From: Marinomonas vulgaris
GTDB lineage: Bacteria; Pseudomonadota; Gammaproteobacteria; Pseudomonadales; Marinomonadaceae
Reading direction: 5' to 3'
Assembly (NCBI RefSeq): GCF_018145875.1
Contig: NZ_JAGSSV010000021.1
Coordinates: forward strand, 1 to 50,470
DNA length: 50,470 nt
A program made the position numbers and the translations under genes. The notes under the pieces were generated by a model. That model had not been told where the DNA came from. It searched no databases and was given only the letters and a program-made list of their open reading frames with translations. This document shows, piece by piece, positions 15,284 through 24,722 of this stretch (positions within the stretch are counted from its first letter, which is position 1; each line of letters starts with the position of its first letter).

Positions 15284-16456
15284 CTATTTCAAGCCTTTCA
15301 TGCTTATAAGCTCAACGTCGGACGCTAATACAAGAACGTCTTTCTCTTGAAAGTTTTCTGTCACTTTTACCCATACATAACTAGGTTCGCTACAAACTCT
15401 ATCTAGTAACAACATACCTGACTTAACATCATCATCAATTAGCACGTTAACAGAAAGAACGAGTTTTTTGGGATCAACGAGTTTATATGCCTCGCTATTA
15501 CCTTCATTCTCGTCAATTTCATCATCCTCATCGATTTCGCAACTTTCTAAAAGATCGGCTTGATTTTCAGCATCGCCTGGGTGAATTGTATCGTCAGTAT
15601 TTTCCTGCTCTAAAGAATCACCAACGCTTAAGTCCTCATGGAAATCTTCGTTAGGCTCAAAGTTAGCTACATTATCATTGGTACTACCCTCTTCAGGGTT
15701 ATCAACCTCGGTAGCCTTCTCTTTCTTAGCTTCCTCTTTTACACGCTTAGCGTCATTCAAAAGATCCCGGCTCTGTTTACGAGTAATGCCAGTTTTTGTC
15801 GCAGACGCACAAATGGCCCTGCATTTCTTTTCGTTAAGATCAAAAAGTAAACGTAGATTATTTAGCGTTTCGGTGTCACCACAGATGCCTTTTTCGTAAA
15901 TATCTTTAACGCAATCTGGTAGTTTAAGCAAAGAAAGGTGCGTCGATACAAATATAGCACTTTTACCCAAGCGTTTAGCGATATCTACTTGCTTCCAGCC
16001 TTCGCTTACAAACGCTTTTAAAGCATTTGCTATCTCCATTGGGGCTAGATCTTCTCGTTGGATATTCTCAATAAGCTCACCAGCCACCTCGTCCAGAGAT
16101 GACATTTCTTTGTCGTTAACAATGATGTCTATTTGGTCTATACCGGCGACCCTTAACGCTCTCCAGCGACGCTCACCTTTCTGAATAACATACTTACCAC
16201 TGTCGTTCTTCGGATAGACAATAACAGGGCTTTGTTGACCCTCAACCTTCATTGTGTCAGCCAAGCCTTCAATGTTGCTGAATTGCTTACGCACTTGATT
16301 TTTTGACTCAACATCATCGAGTGAAACCGTGATGACTCTTTTGTTCTCTTGATCTGCTAACTCTGCACTGAACATAGATTTTTCATCTTCAGCTTTTTTG
16401 TTTGAGGCCGCTTTAGCCAAAGCGGATAAACCCTGTAAATTTCCAATCTTAGCCAT
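15284..16456 (-). CDS. parB: ParB/KorB-like partition protein
   Basis: CTP-dependent DNA clamp that loads at parS and stimulates ParA. The ParB N-terminal domain carries the CTP-binding motif GERRWRA (residues 94-100) and an ENIQREDL motif, then a KorB-type helix-turn-helix (KQVDIAKRLGKSAIFVSTHL). A long acidic linker (about residues 225-320) leads to a KorB_C-like SH3 fold (VLVLASDVELISM). At 390 residues it fits the KorB group rather than chromosomal ParB. It starts 3 bp after parA behind GGAGTAATAC. Candidate binding sites are the CTTTCACATGTGAAAG palindromes. Confidence 0.88.
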   Translation of the reverse strand: MAKIGNLQGLSALAKAASNKKAEDEKSMFSAELADQENKRVITVSLDDVESKNQVRKQFSNIEGLADTMKVEGQQSPVIVYPKNDSGKYVIQKGERRWRALRVAGIDQIDIIVNDKEMSSLDEVAGELIENIQREDLAPMEIANALKAFVSEGWKQVDIAKRLGKSAIFVSTHLSLLKLPDCVKDIYEKGICGDTETLNNLRLLFDLNEKKCRAICASATKTGITRKQSRDLLNDAKRVKEEAKKEKATEVDNPEEGSTNDNVANFEPNEDFHEDLSVGDSLEQENTDDTIHPGDAENQADLLESCEIDEDDEIDENEGNSEAYKLVDPKKLVLSVNVLIDDDVKSGMLLLDRVCSEPSYVWVKVTENFQEKDVLVLASDVELISMKGLK

Positions 16457-16459
16457 GTA

Positions 16460-17245
16460 TTACTCCGATCTCTCTAATATTTCTTGCAGCACTGCTTCAA
16501 CTTCTTTTGCGGCCACATGACCATAACGAAGCTCCCAAACTGGAATCCCCTCTGTGATAGCTGAATCTAAGGGTGGGCGGTGCATAATTTTATTTTTAAA
16601 TAATAAATCTGGGATAGAGTCTTCAAGTTCTTTGAAAGCCCGTTCTTGGTTGATTGACCTGTCCATGTCATTAATGACAATGCCAAGTATTTCCAAGTAG
16701 CTGTTGTAACCTTCTTTGATACCGATGATTGTATTGAGAAGACCTTCAACGCCGTCCACAGCAAAGCCAGAAAGCTTAACCGGACAAACCACATGCGTTG
16801 ACATAACTAAAGCAGCCACAAGCTTACGCCCAAGGCTGGGTGGACAATCTATCAGCACGTAATCGTAATTAAGAAACAATTCTTCGAGGTGTTTTGCCGG
16901 GTTCATAGCTTGATCAAGCTGAACCGTTTCTATCTCGAACAAGTCTGGATCGTTCTTGGTAGCATGAATGAGATCCATACCTGAAGGACATTTTAGAACT
17001 TCTATCTCACCGACATGATCGCCAAAAAGATCCGCTGTTTTTGTGCCTGAAAGGATTGGAGTGAAAAGATAATCCGCATCCTCAACTCTTGGAGCCAACC
17101 GGCTAGAAGTGTTGCCTTGACCGTCCATATCGATAACTAGGACTTTTTTCTTCTTTTTGATGGACAGATAAAAAGCCATCTGGATGCAGATAGTGCTTTT
17201 GCCCACTCCTCCTTTTTGATTCGCAAAGCTGATTACTTTTGCCAT
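16460..17245 (-). CDS. parA: ParA partition ATPase
   Basis: Walker-type ATPase that moves plasmid copies over the nucleoid. The deviant Walker A KGGVGKST is at residues 11-18 and a VLVIDMDGQGN motif follows. The Walker B LIDCPPSLG is at about 130-138. With 261 residues and no N-terminal HTH it is type Ib-like in length, but its partner is a full KorB-type ParB. The ribosome site GGAGTATAT precedes the ATG. A perfect palindrome lies 40 bp upstream, where a par operator is expected. Confidence 0.92.
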   Translation of the reverse strand: MAKVISFANQKGGVGKSTICIQMAFYLSIKKKKKVLVIDMDGQGNTSSRLAPRVEDADYLFTPILSGTKTADLFGDHVGEIEVLKCPSGMDLIHATKNDPDLFEIETVQLDQAMNPAKHLEELFLNYDYVLIDCPPSLGRKLVAALVMSTHVVCPVKLSGFAVDGVEGLLNTIIGIKEGYNSYLEILGIVINDMDRSINQERAFKELEDSIPDLLFKNKIMHRPPLDSAITEGIPVWELRYGHVAAKEVEAVLQEILERSE

Positions 17246-17284
17246 ATATACTCCACCATTTATAAGTTTAGGAGGGCTAATTTT

Positions 17285-17300
17285 CTTTCACATGTGAAAG
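17285..17300. promoter_or_regulatory. CTTTCACATGTGAAAG palindrome upstream of parA
   Basis: Perfect 16-bp palindrome 40 bp before the parA start codon, identical to two copies at 5134 and 5235. Likely parS or par operator. The following stretch 17301-17630 has no gene that I can support. Confidence 0.65.
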
Positions 17301-17630
17301 CCATCGAAGTATTGTATATCATTTAATGATTCTTAAAAATTGCTTAATGATCTACAAATAAAGAAAAAACGTAAAGAAAAGATCTATTCAACAAGATCCG
17401 TTCTTTTTCTGTTTAGTGCAGGGTGAAAATTAATCAGATGGCAATCTGTGTTAACACGATAATGACAAGGACGGCAGCAAAGGTATGCAGCTATAATAAA
17501 ACGACTTACTGACTCAGAGAAATCTTCTAGCTGTTAAATTTCAGGATGAAAGATATCTCCTATTTAAAGAAGAAAAGAGCACGGTCTCAGGCTGCTCTAT
17601 TAATAATAGGAGTTTACCGTGGGACACCTA

Positions 17631-17799
17631 GGGGAGATACGAATAAGTCCTATGTATGAGACAATTCATTTTAACCTTCGAGATTGACCATGTCGCATCA
17701 ACTCACTTTTGCCGACAGCGGATTCAACAACAAGCGTCGTAAAACACGTAAAGAGATTTTCTTGGCTCGAATGGATAACTTGATGCTGTGGGATCAGCT
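17631..17799 (+). mobile_element. IS5-family left end with the first transposase codons
   Basis: The terminal repeat GGGGAGATACGAATAAGTCC starts at 17631. The transposase begins at ATG 17690 with [20 protein letters not shown] and breaks off after about 35 codons where the IS3 relic begins. The sequence beyond would continue with a part like the one retained in the chimera at 38828-39910. Confidence 0.75.
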
Positions 17800-18839
17800 T
17801 GCGGTTGTAGACGTTCTTGATCATGTACCAGTAGAAGTAGTGTCCCCTGACGGTGCTTGGTAGCCAGGTGATGTCCCAGCACCTCAGCTGGTTCGGGCTG
17901 TCGGCCACATGGGTGGTCAGTGTCCGCTTCACCAGTGGTCGGCTGCGACCACGCGGATGCTGTTGCTGGGCTTCCTTCAGTACGCGGTAGAAAGTCGACT
18001 CCGAAGCCAGCTAGGTGCCGCGATCGGCCAGGCGCGCCACGATCTGATGCGGCGGTAGACTGGCGAACTCCGCCTGGTTGGATACTTCCAGCACACTGCG
18101 GCGCTAGTCCGGACTCAGCTTGTTGGCCGGTACTGGGCGTGGCACGTTGGGGCGCCGATCCTCCGGACGGTGCTGCCAGCGTTGCAGTGTGTGCAGAGTC
18201 AGACCCAGCTCGGCATAGGCCTGGGCTCGACGTGCGCCCGTCGTTGATCAACTGCACGGATTCACGGCGATCTGGGGCGCTGATCATTCGTCCTCGTCCT
18301 TCCCCTAGAGCGCCTCGGCTTTTTTTCGCAGCACCAGAAGCGCTGCGGTTTCCGCCAGGGCCGCATCTTTGCGGCGCAACTCGCTCTCCAGCTGCTTGAT
18401 CCGCTTCTTGACCGCTTTCTCCTCGTCTCATCTCCGGCGGGTTTTGGCTGGCCGGGCCGGTGTGTTGGCCTGCTCATAGGCTTGGCTCCACGCCTTGATC
18501 TTCTCGACATACAGACCCTTGCGCCGACAGTACTCCGCCTCATTGAGACCGGTACTCTCCAACACCACACGAAACTTGTCTTGTCTCGACCATTGATCGG
18601 CCTGCTTCCCACCTCTCGGCACCACGGCTCCTGCTGCTCTGGCTTGTTTACGCCAAGTATACAGGGTTGCATCGGTAATGCCGGTCGCCTTGACCAGCTC
18701 CGGCACACTGCGGTTCAACGGTGGCATCATCTGCCGTACCATCCATTCCCGGTGCTCTTTCGAATAACGCGCCACACAGCTCTCACTTCTGTCCACCGCA
18801 CAATATTTAAAGAATCAATTCACACGACAACTATCCTGA
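17800..18839 (-). pseudogene. GC-rich, decayed IS3-family element
   Basis: The left terminus at 18839 (TCAGGATAGTTGTCG, minus strand) matches the intact IS3 element at 36137. The orfA frame (start 18796, PELVKATGITDATLYTWRKQ) is stopped by TGA near 18430; the leucine-zipper part (KKRIKQLESELRRKDAAL) has a TAG near 18305. The orfB frame has at least two further stops and shifts, with [19 protein letters not shown] surviving close to the broken end. Its GC content is well above that of the flanks, which suggests a different donor. The open frame at 17724-18431 is an accidental shadow. Confidence 0.8.
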
Positions 18840-18874
18840 TATGGCGGGTTCCTTATTACGCTAAGTAATATTTG

Positions 18875-18921
18875 TTGACTGACGCAAATTTATGGGCTAG
18901 ATTAAAAAATTAGATATCTAA
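18875..18921 (+). promoter_or_regulatory. Candidate promoter and operator for the 19-24 kb operon
   Basis: TTGACT at 18875-18880 and TAGATT at 18898-18903 are 17 bp apart, a fair sigma-70 match. The 12-bp palindrome TTAGATATCTAA at 18910-18921 lies where a repressor would block initiation. The rest of 18922-19203 is leader without a gene. Confidence 0.45.
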
Positions 18922-19203
18922 ACTTTTATATCTAAATTATTTTCTAATGAAGAAGGTAGTCACGCTGATACAGATGTGAAAGCTAGTCCTACTCGTTAAG
19001 CCCTTTTAGCTGCGACGAAGTGGATAAATAGCAAAGCCGCATACAATTCCGACTTTTAAAGTTTGTTGTGTTGGTAGTATAAGCGGCAGAGAATTATGGA
19101 ATGCGAAGAGCTTGGTATCAGGAGAGAGCGGTAACGGATTTGTTTCTGAGTCCGCTGGACTGACGAGCCCACTAAAACAACTATAACGAAAGGTGTGAAG
19201 AGC

Positions 19204-20196
19204 ATGAGTAAATTGAAATTATCTGTTGCCGTTGGTAACTACGATCGCATGAGACCTCTGGTAGACGGAGATGTTCAAATTGATGGGGTAGACCCCGTTT
19301 TTATGCTACATGATCCGGAAGAGATTTTTTTCCGTGCGTTCAGGCATGCAGATTTTGATATCACCGAGCTCTCAATGAGTAGCTATACGGTGAAAACTGC
19401 TGACAACAACAGCCCATACATCGGGGTGCCTGTTTTTCCTTCTCGTGCTTTTCGACATACGTCGGTCTACATCAGAACTGATCGTGGCATTAAGTCACCA
19501 GAGGATCTGAGAGGTAAGCGAGTCGGTGTGCCTGAATACCAATTGACAGCAAATGTTTGGGTTCGACTCTTTTTAGAGGAAGAGTATGGAGTTAAGCCTA
19601 ATGAGATCGAGTGGGTTCGTGGAGGTTATGAAGACCCGGGCCGCGTTGAAAAAGTCAACCTGAATCTCACAGATGGTGTCGAAGTTAACAATATTCCTGA
19701 AGGTAAAACCCTATCAGGCATGCTCGCTGCTGGTGAGATAGATGCGGTGATCGGGCCTCGCGCACCAAGTTGTTTTGCAGCGGGACATCCTAATGTAGGG
19801 TACTTATTTGAAGACCCAATGGCTGAAGCGAAAGCTTGGTATGAGAAGACTAAGCTGTTCCCAATCATGCACCTTTTAGGGATTCGAAAAACATTAGTAG
19901 AAGAACATCCATGGCTTCCATTCTCTGTTTACAAAGCGTTTGAAAAATCGAAAACAATTGCTCTCGAACGTTTGTCTGATACGTCTGCGACCAAGGTGAC
20001 TCTTCCATTTGTTGAGGATCAGCTTCGAGCTGCGAAGTTGATGATGGGTGATGATTTTTGGTCGTACGGATTCGATCAGAATAAACACACTCTAGAACGG
20101 TTCCTAGCACAACATCACGCGGAAGGTTTGTCGAAGCGATTAGTAACGCCTGAGGAATTATTTCACGCGTCAAGTATGGAGGGTTTCAAGATATAA
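19204..20196 (+). CDS. 4,5-dihydroxyphthalate decarboxylase-like protein
   Basis: Resembles Pht5-type 4,5-dihydroxyphthalate decarboxylase, which yields protocatechuate and CO2, a family built on the fold of periplasmic binding proteins. Typical stretches are GNYDRMRPLVDGDVQIDG near the N terminus, FRAFRHADFDITELSMSSY, PVFPSRAFRHTSVYIRTDRG and GKRVGVPEYQLTANVWVR. There is no signal peptide, so it is cytosolic, in line with an enzyme. I prefer ATG 19204 (AAAGG upstream) over GTG 19195. It is the first gene of an operon with a TAXI-TRAP transporter. Since the product would feed the lig genes the role fits, but many members of this family are misnamed. Confidence 0.7.
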   Translation: MSKLKLSVAVGNYDRMRPLVDGDVQIDGVDPVFMLHDPEEIFFRAFRHADFDITELSMSSYTVKTADNNSPYIGVPVFPSRAFRHTSVYIRTDRGIKSPEDLRGKRVGVPEYQLTANVWVRLFLEEEYGVKPNEIEWVRGGYEDPGRVEKVNLNLTDGVEVNNIPEGKTLSGMLAAGEIDAVIGPRAPSCFAAGHPNVGYLFEDPMAEAKAWYEKTKLFPIMHLLGIRKTLVEEHPWLPFSVYKAFEKSKTIALERLSDTSATKVTLPFVEDQLRAAKLMMGDDFWSYGFDQNKHTLERFLAQHHAEGLSKRLVTPEELFHASSMEGFKI

Positions 20197-20311
20197 ATAG
20201 GGTGTCTGTCAGGCACTAGGTCACAGGTTAAATCTCCAGTACGAGATTAAATTGCTGTTACATAGTTGGTTATTAAGCAAACTCAAAAAACAAAAACAAA
20301 AGGAAAAGATT

Positions 20312-21307
20312 ATGTTTTCAACCATTAAAAAAGGTATGGCCGGAACGCTGGTCTCCGCAGTATTAATGCTATCACCGATAGCGCACTCAGAAAGCTACGA
20401 GATGACTATAGCCGGTGCATCTCCTGGTGGGCTTTGGAGTCTGCTGGGAGCGGGTGTCGATGGCGCGGTTAGAGAGAGTTACGAGGGTTCTAAGATAACC
20501 TATCAGACTTCTGGTGGTGGCGTTGCTAACGTAGGATTGCTCGATCGTGATCAGGCAAACCTCGCGATTATTCATGATGCGGAGCTCCTGTTAGCAAAAA
20601 AAGGAGACGATCCGTTTCGTGAACCGATAGACTCAGCTCGTGTTTTGTCTTACCTCTACACTTGGGCGCCTATGCAGGCGCTGATTAGCAATAGCTTCGC
20701 AGAAGAATATGGCATTAAGGCTTTTGAAGACATCGCAAAAGTAAAACCACCAATCACGATTGCCATCAATAAACGCGGAAATATTGCGTCTAATATTGCA
20801 GTGGAAATGCTAGAAGCTATCGGTGTTACTGAAGCGGATATCGAGAGCTGGGGTGGCAAGATTATTTATGCTGCATCTGGCGAGCAGATTTCTCTGATTC
20901 AGGACCGCAGAGCAGATCTTCTGATCAATTCTCTCTTCGTAAAACATAGCTCGATTATGCAAGCGGCTAACAGTGTAGACCTTACTCTGCTGTCGATGGA
21001 AGAGGGCACTGTAGACGCTATAAATGCGGAGAGTGGGACTGTTTCTTTTGATATTCCAGCAGGAACATATGAGTTTTCTCCGAATGCCGTACATACGGCT
21101 TCTTTGGGGGCAACTCTGGCGGTTCGTGAGGACATGGATGAAGAGCTCGCTTACAACCTGACCAAGGCGTTGTTTGAAAATTACGAAACGATCGTGAGTG
21201 TTCACTCTGCGATGAAGGCGTTAACGCCCGAAATCATGGCTTCAGTAACCGTAGTTCCTTATCACAAGGGCGCACTCAAATATCTTGAAGAAGTTGGTTT
21301 GAAGTAA
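20312..21307 (+). CDS. TAXI-family TRAP transporter solute-binding protein
   Basis: Periplasmic binding protein of a TAXI-type TRAP transporter. The ATG at 20312 follows AGGAAAAGATT and opens a classical signal peptide (MFSTIKKGMAGTLVSAVLML, cleavage about at AHSES); the longer frame from 20252 would spoil it. The mature part has the family opening MTIAGASPGGLWSLLGAGVD and a TSGGGVANVGLL segment that lines the ligand site. The fused permease follows 34 bp downstream. Aromatic or organic acids are likely substrates; the neighbouring decarboxylase suggests a phthalate-like compound. Confidence 0.88.
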   Translation: MFSTIKKGMAGTLVSAVLMLSPIAHSESYEMTIAGASPGGLWSLLGAGVDGAVRESYEGSKITYQTSGGGVANVGLLDRDQANLAIIHDAELLLAKKGDDPFREPIDSARVLSYLYTWAPMQALISNSFAEEYGIKAFEDIAKVKPPITIAINKRGNIASNIAVEMLEAIGVTEADIESWGGKIIYAASGEQISLIQDRRADLLINSLFVKHSSIMQAANSVDLTLLSMEEGTVDAINAESGTVSFDIPAGTYEFSPNAVHTASLGATLAVREDMDEELAYNLTKALFENYETIVSVHSAMKALTPEIMASVTVVPYHKGALKYLEEVGLK

Positions 21308-21341
21308 AACTATAACAAAAACAAGAGCAGGAATTATCTAA

Positions 21342-23264
21342 ATGAAAGACATACTATCATTATTAATTCAGACGGGGTCCAAGCGCCGCCTCAGTTCAGG
21401 ATTAGCGAAAATTATCCAGGCATTTGGCGCAATAATAGCATTGACAGTGATTTATACGACGACGGTTGTATATGTTGACCTGTTTGGAATGACAGTAGTA
21501 TTTTTATCATCAATCCTTGTTCTGCTCTTCATTATGTATTCGGCCGGCCCCTGGGGTCGGTCTGATATGCCTGGACCGACTGATTGGGTTCTGTCGCTGG
21601 CTAGTGCGGCTGTTGGGATCTACTTTTTTGTTGAAAGTAGTCGGATTGTTGAGAGGATCACACTACTCTATCCTCTAGAAATGCCGGATCTCATAGCCGG
21701 TTCGATACTTCTATTCCTGACTATCGAAGCTACCAGACGAACTGTGGGTTTTGGTCTGACAAGTGTTGTAGCAGCGTTTGTAGTTTATAACTTATTTGGC
21801 CACGATCTTCCATTTGGGTTGGGCTTTCGTGAAGTTGGATTCAATCACTTTCTAGACATTATGATGTTTACGAGTGATGGGCTCTTTGGCGTTCCTCTTC
21901 GTGTTGCTGCCACCTACGCATTCCTTTTTGTTCTGTTCGGTACGTTTTTGTCTCGTGCGGGTGGTGCGGATTTCTTCTACAACCTGGCATCTGCTCTTGC
22001 AGGGCGCCGAGTTGGTGGTCCAGCTAAGATAGCAATTATTTCCTCAGGTCTTTACGGAACAATGTCAGGAAGTCCGACTTCTGATGTTGTTACCACGGGT
22101 TCAATTACGATCCCAATTATGAAACGCCTTGGTTATAGGAGTTCTTTGGCAGGTAGTGTGGAAGTTGCAGCCTCGACGGGAGGTAGTCTTTTGCCTCCGG
22201 TTATGGGATCAGCAGCTTTTATCATGGCGGAGTATACGGGTATCGAATACCGTGATATCGCGATAGCAGGTATTGTTCCCGCTTTGCTTTACTATCTGTG
22301 CGTATATGCGCAGGTTCATCTTCGCTCTCAGAAAATGGGACTGGGTGGACTTGGCGAAGATGAAGTGCCTAAAGTTAAGGATGCAATGTCTAACGGAGGT
22401 TTGTTTATCCTTCCGCTAGTTGTCCTTTCAGGGGCGTTGATTATGGGATTCTCGCCTACTTATGTTGCTGCCTTTGCCACCATAGGTGTGGTTGCAGTTG
22501 CGGCTGTAAAACCTTCAACTCGCATGGGTTTAAAGGCGATCTGGGAAGCCCTAGGTGAAACTACCGTTCGAATGGTTTCGGTTGTGGCTGCTTGTGCTGC
22601 TGCCGGCTTGGTAATCGGCGGAATTTCGATGACTGGGCTGGGTGGCAAGTTTGCTGATCTAGTGTTTTTGTTGGCAGGAAACACTACTTTCCTTGTTCTC
22701 GTAGTTTCTGCCATATTAGCAATCATCCTAGGTATGGGAATGCCGACACCCTCAGCCTTTATTTTGGCTGCGGTGCTCGTCGGACCGACCTTGGCTTCAC
22801 TGGATTTCTCTCCTCTGCAGTCAAATATGTTCATCCTGTACTTTGCAGTATTGTCAGCAATGACACCGCCTGTAGCGGTAGCTGCATTCGCTGCTGCGGC
22901 GATTGCTGATGCCAAACCTCTGGGAATTGCGGTTGGTGCAGTGAAACTTGCGATAACTGCATTCATCGTACCCTTTGCATTTATGTATGGTGATGGGCTG
23001 CTTCTAGAAGGAAGTATCTCTCACATTGCAATTAGTTGTGTAGGTGCGGCCATCGGCGTAATCCTGTTGAGTGCTGCAGTGGAAGGGTTCTTCATAGAAG
23101 CGCTGAATGCAGCTGCTAGGGTAGCCCTATTTATTGCTGGCTTATTGTTTATCTCGCCTGGTGCAGTTCCTCTGATTACAGGCAGCATAATAGTGCTTTT
23201 GACTATCTTCGTTACTCCTCACTTGAGACAACGCGTGAAGGCAATGGTTACGAGTCGCGCTTAA
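21342..23264 (+). CDS. TRAP transporter fused permease (4TM/12TM)
   Basis: Single-chain permease of a TAXI-TRAP system, 640 residues, with the DctQ-like four-helix part fused to a DctM-like part. The DctM core is recognisable from GLYGTMSGSPTSDVVTTGS and the second motif GMGMPTPSAFILAAVL. It uses the sodium gradient in related systems. A ribosome site AGGAATTATCTAA precedes the ATG. Coupled with the upstream binding protein it forms a complete transporter. Confidence 0.9.
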   Translation: MKDILSLLIQTGSKRRLSSGLAKIIQAFGAIIALTVIYTTTVVYVDLFGMTVVFLSSILVLLFIMYSAGPWGRSDMPGPTDWVLSLASAAVGIYFFVESSRIVERITLLYPLEMPDLIAGSILLFLTIEATRRTVGFGLTSVVAAFVVYNLFGHDLPFGLGFREVGFNHFLDIMMFTSDGLFGVPLRVAATYAFLFVLFGTFLSRAGGADFFYNLASALAGRRVGGPAKIAIISSGLYGTMSGSPTSDVVTTGSITIPIMKRLGYRSSLAGSVEVAASTGGSLLPPVMGSAAFIMAEYTGIEYRDIAIAGIVPALLYYLCVYAQVHLRSQKMGLGGLGEDEVPKVKDAMSNGGLFILPLVVLSGALIMGFSPTYVAAFATIGVVAVAAVKPSTRMGLKAIWEALGETTVRMVSVVAACAAAGLVIGGISMTGLGGKFADLVFLLAGNTTFLVLVVSAILAIILGMGMPTPSAFILAAVLVGPTLASLDFSPLQSNMFILYFAVLSAMTPPVAVAAFAAAAIADAKPLGIAVGAVKLAITAFIVPFAFMYGDGLLLEGSISHIAISCVGAAIGVILLSAAVEGFFIEALNAAARVALFIAGLLFISPGAVPLITGSIIVLLTIFVTPHLRQRVKAMVTSRA

Positions 23265-23276
23265 AGGATTGGTCCG

Positions 23277-24185
23277 GTGGGCAGGGAAGCCCTAATCACT
23301 GGAGAGAGTAATAGAGTGGAGATACTTTGGGCGACGTTATCGTCAATGATGTTTGCTGGTACGTTTTTGCTAATAAAGATGGGTCGCCTAAACGCATCAA
23401 ATTTGAGCGTCTTGTGGATAACGCTAACAGCTAACGTACTGTTTCTAGGTATTATATCTTTAGCTTGTTTATCGCCGCTCCCTTTCGATATATGGGAGTG
23501 GCGATACTTTATCCTCGCGGGTCTATTCGCTCCTCTACTGGGACGGCTATTCCAATTTATTGGAATGTCCACGTTAGGTACCAACGTTGCAACGGCTATT
23601 ACGCTGACACACCCTTTAGTTTCTGTTGCGTTAGGGGTATTCGTAATAGGGGAAGCAGCTTCATACGCTCAAATGCATGGCGCTATTTCGGTAGTGCTAG
23701 GTTCTTTGCTTATCGGTATGTCAACTCAATCCAAGAGGGTAAAGATTCCAATCTTAAAGACATTTTTGTCTTTTTATGCACCAATACTTGCTTCTATTGC
23801 ATATGGTGTATCGATATCGTTTAGAAAAATCGGAATTGAAAATGGTACTGATCCTATAGTGGCGAGTGCCATTACGGTAATCACATCGTGGATAGTTCTC
23901 ACGGGGTACGTGGTATTTACAAGAACAAAAATCACATGCAATAGCCGGGAACTGAAGTATTTTTTAATCGCGGGTGTTCTTTCCAGTGTTGGGCCGGTGT
24001 TTCTTTATATTGCACTTGCCTCAGGAACATTGATCGTCGTAGCTCCGCTCGCTGCAACTACACCTCTATTTGTTCTTGCAGGTACATGGATTTATTCAAG
24101 GCAGAATGAGATTTTTAATCGTCGCATTTTATTTGGCGTGTCTTTTATTGTACTTGGAGTGATTCTTTTTACCGGTAAATTCTGA
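23277..24185 (+). CDS. EamA/DMT-family transporter
   Basis: Integral membrane protein of about 302 residues with ten predicted helices in two EamA repeats (first ATLSSMMFAGTFLLI, second beginning near APILASIAYGVSISF). Exporters of amino acids, metabolites or drugs belong here; the substrate is unknown. The start is GTG 23277 behind AAAGGA; GTG 23316 behind GGAGAGAG is equally possible and would begin directly at the first helix. It lies 12 bp after the permease, so it belongs to the same operon. Confidence 0.8.
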   Translation: MGREALITGESNRVEILWATLSSMMFAGTFLLIKMGRLNASNLSVLWITLTANVLFLGIISLACLSPLPFDIWEWRYFILAGLFAPLLGRLFQFIGMSTLGTNVATAITLTHPLVSVALGVFVIGEAASYAQMHGAISVVLGSLLIGMSTQSKRVKIPILKTFLSFYAPILASIAYGVSISFRKIGIENGTDPIVASAITVITSWIVLTGYVVFTRTKITCNSRELKYFLIAGVLSSVGPVFLYIALASGTLIVVAPLAATTPLFVLAGTWIYSRQNEIFNRRILFGVSFIVLGVILFTGKF

Positions 24186-24272
24186 GAAGAGACACCTGGT
24201 AAATCTGATGCGCTGAAAGTGAGATCCAAAATTGGATTACTTCGAAATTAAAACTAAAACGGGAGTCATAAA

Positions 24273-24656
24273 TTGGGAAAGTACGAATCACCCTATTTAG
24301 CACTTGGATCGGATGGAATAAAAGCGCTGGTAGATCATTTTTATGATCTGATGGATAACGCTCCGAAATACAAAGCACTTCGTGAGATGCATGCAGTCGA
24401 CTTGTCCAGCGTCAGGGGTAAGTTGACAGACTATCTTATTGGTTGGATGGGTGGACCTCAGATTTATTTGGAAAAGTATGGCTCAGTATGTATGACTGGT
24501 CCGCATGAATCCTTCCGAATCGGGACTAAAGAAAGAGATCTATGGGTGGCATGCATGTATGAATCCATGGAGTCCATGGATGTGGATGATGAGGTTCAAT
24601 TAATGCTCAGGAAGCCGCTGGCTAGGCTCGCAGACGCAGTACGAAACACACACTAA
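24273..24656 (+). CDS. Group II truncated haemoglobin
   Basis: A 127-residue 2-on-2 globin. The proximal histidine lies in GPHESFRIGTKERDLWVACM, the hallmark of group II truncated haemoglobins; the N-terminal part (GIKALVDHFYDLM) carries the B-helix aromatic residues. Such proteins bind oxygen or nitric oxide and often sit beside oxygenases. The start is TTG at 24273 behind GGGAGTCATAAA. It is the last gene of the operon and lies 87 bp after the exporter. Confidence 0.85.
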   Translation: MGKYESPYLALGSDGIKALVDHFYDLMDNAPKYKALREMHAVDLSSVRGKLTDYLIGWMGGPQIYLEKYGSVCMTGPHESFRIGTKERDLWVACMYESMESMDVDDEVQLMLRKPLARLADAVRNTH

Positions 24657-24722
24657 GTGTATCAGACTATCAGGCACCGAATTTGCTAGATGGCTTGATT
24701 CAGCAATCTGCCGACTGTCGTT

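Noticed and set aside
17724..18431. 235-residue arginine/glycine/serine-rich frame, and the 159-residue frame opposite
   Set aside because: Out-of-frame readings of the high-GC IS3 relic; the true zipper and integrase frames run in another phase.
22460..22966. 168-residue minus-strand frame within the TRAP permease
   Set aside because: Alanine-rich antisense shadow of a strong membrane-protein gene with no ribosome site.
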